This document shows positions 63,926-64,000 of a stretch of 64,000 nt of DNA, in pieces. The notes beneath the pieces are model-generated. The model ran no database searches, was not told the origin of the DNA, and was given only the letters and a program-made list of their open reading frames with translations. The stretch's first letter is position 1. The number at the start of each line of letters is the position of its first letter. The position numbers were made by a program, and so were the translations under genes. Origin of the DNA: Comamonas sp. BIGb0152 (GTDB lineage Bacteria > Pseudomonadota > Gammaproteobacteria > Burkholderiales > Burkholderiaceae_C); contig NZ_JANUDY010000003.1 in NCBI RefSeq assembly GCF_024809975.1, forward strand, positions 248,001 through 312,000. The letters run 5' to 3'.

Positions 63926-64000
63926 TTAACCACCCCCTTGCCGGATGCGAATGGCGCCACCATAAGGCGGCACGTACCATCGGCGAGTTTTGCAGAAATT
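63926..64000 (-). CDS. Possible C-terminal end of a minus-strand gene (5' end outside window)
   Basis: An open frame runs from the window edge for 24 residues (ending YGGAIRIRQGGG) to a TAA at 63926. Its position behind a terminator-like hairpin convergent with gcdH suits a real gene end, but it is too short to identify. Confidence 0.3.
   Translation of the reverse strand, partial: NFCKTRRWYVPPYGGAIRIRQGGG

Overview
The window is GC-rich, gene-dense bacterial chromosome. It looks like a betaproteobacterium of the order Burkholderiales, family Comamonadaceae, and most probably Comamonas or a close relative. The reasons are the gene order mdh / GntR regulator / sdhCDAB-sdhE-gltA, an earP-efp pair with an Arg32-type EF-P, a PhaR-type polyhydroxyalkanoate regulator, and the hupB / tRNA-Val / ppiD neighbourhood. 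The genus is inferred from recalled gene order and protein style, not from a search. No rRNA, CRISPR array, replication origin or intact prophage is visible.

Layout. 1-3.4 kb: a truncated nucleotidyltransferase, a bacterioferritin, a YhhQ queuosine-precursor transporter behind a class I preQ1 riboswitch, a small orphan gene behind two LexA-type boxes, and a secreted protein. 3.5-15.9 kb: a TCA-cycle block with acnB, an Ala/Lys-rich secreted protein, a CitE-like lyase, the trans-aconitate methyltransferase tam and mdh on the minus strand. Diverging from these are a GntR/HutC regulator and sdhCDAB-sdhE-gltA. 16-30.7 kb: eptA, a LexA-boxed radical SAM protein, rnk, an acyltransferase and a GbsR/MarR regulator. 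An acyl-CoA oxidation group follows (nitronate monooxygenase, acyl-CoA dehydrogenase, etfAB, enoyl-CoA hydratase), with an MscS channel and a histone-deacetylase-like amidohydrolase. 30.8-43 kb: moxR-DUF58-transglutaminase-mltB, a small heat-shock protein, tsaD, a DUF937 protein, ybiB-cobA, a degenerate GlpQ-like lipoprotein, a thioesterase and an FHA protein.

43.1-49.5 kb is the accessory part. It holds a secreted hypothetical, an IS66 transposase remnant, a pRiA4b ORF-3-like gene, a PhnA/YjdM zinc-ribbon gene and an integrase C-terminal remnant next to the 3' end of tRNA-His. Two 167-bp MITE-like repeats lie on either side of tRNA-His and ppiD, and a decayed tRNA-like sequence lies upstream of ppiD. 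49.5-64 kb returns to core genes: hupB, pgsA, uvrC, a CaiB/BaiF CoA-transferase, earP-efp, a DUF2239 protein, a MATE exporter, a PPK2 kinase, rimO, phaR, and a LysR regulator divergent from glutaryl-CoA dehydrogenase.

Functionally, the TCA block supplies central carbon flux and respiratory electrons. The ETF and acyl-CoA dehydrogenase genes, the enoyl-CoA hydratase and gcdH feed acyl-CoA and glutaryl-CoA breakdown into the same respiratory chain. The least explained and most interesting signals are regulatory: the tandem LexA boxes before an unnamed 97-residue protein, the preQ1 riboswitch, the palindrome in the spacer of the GntR promoter, and a strong terminator about 20 nt upstream of ppiD.
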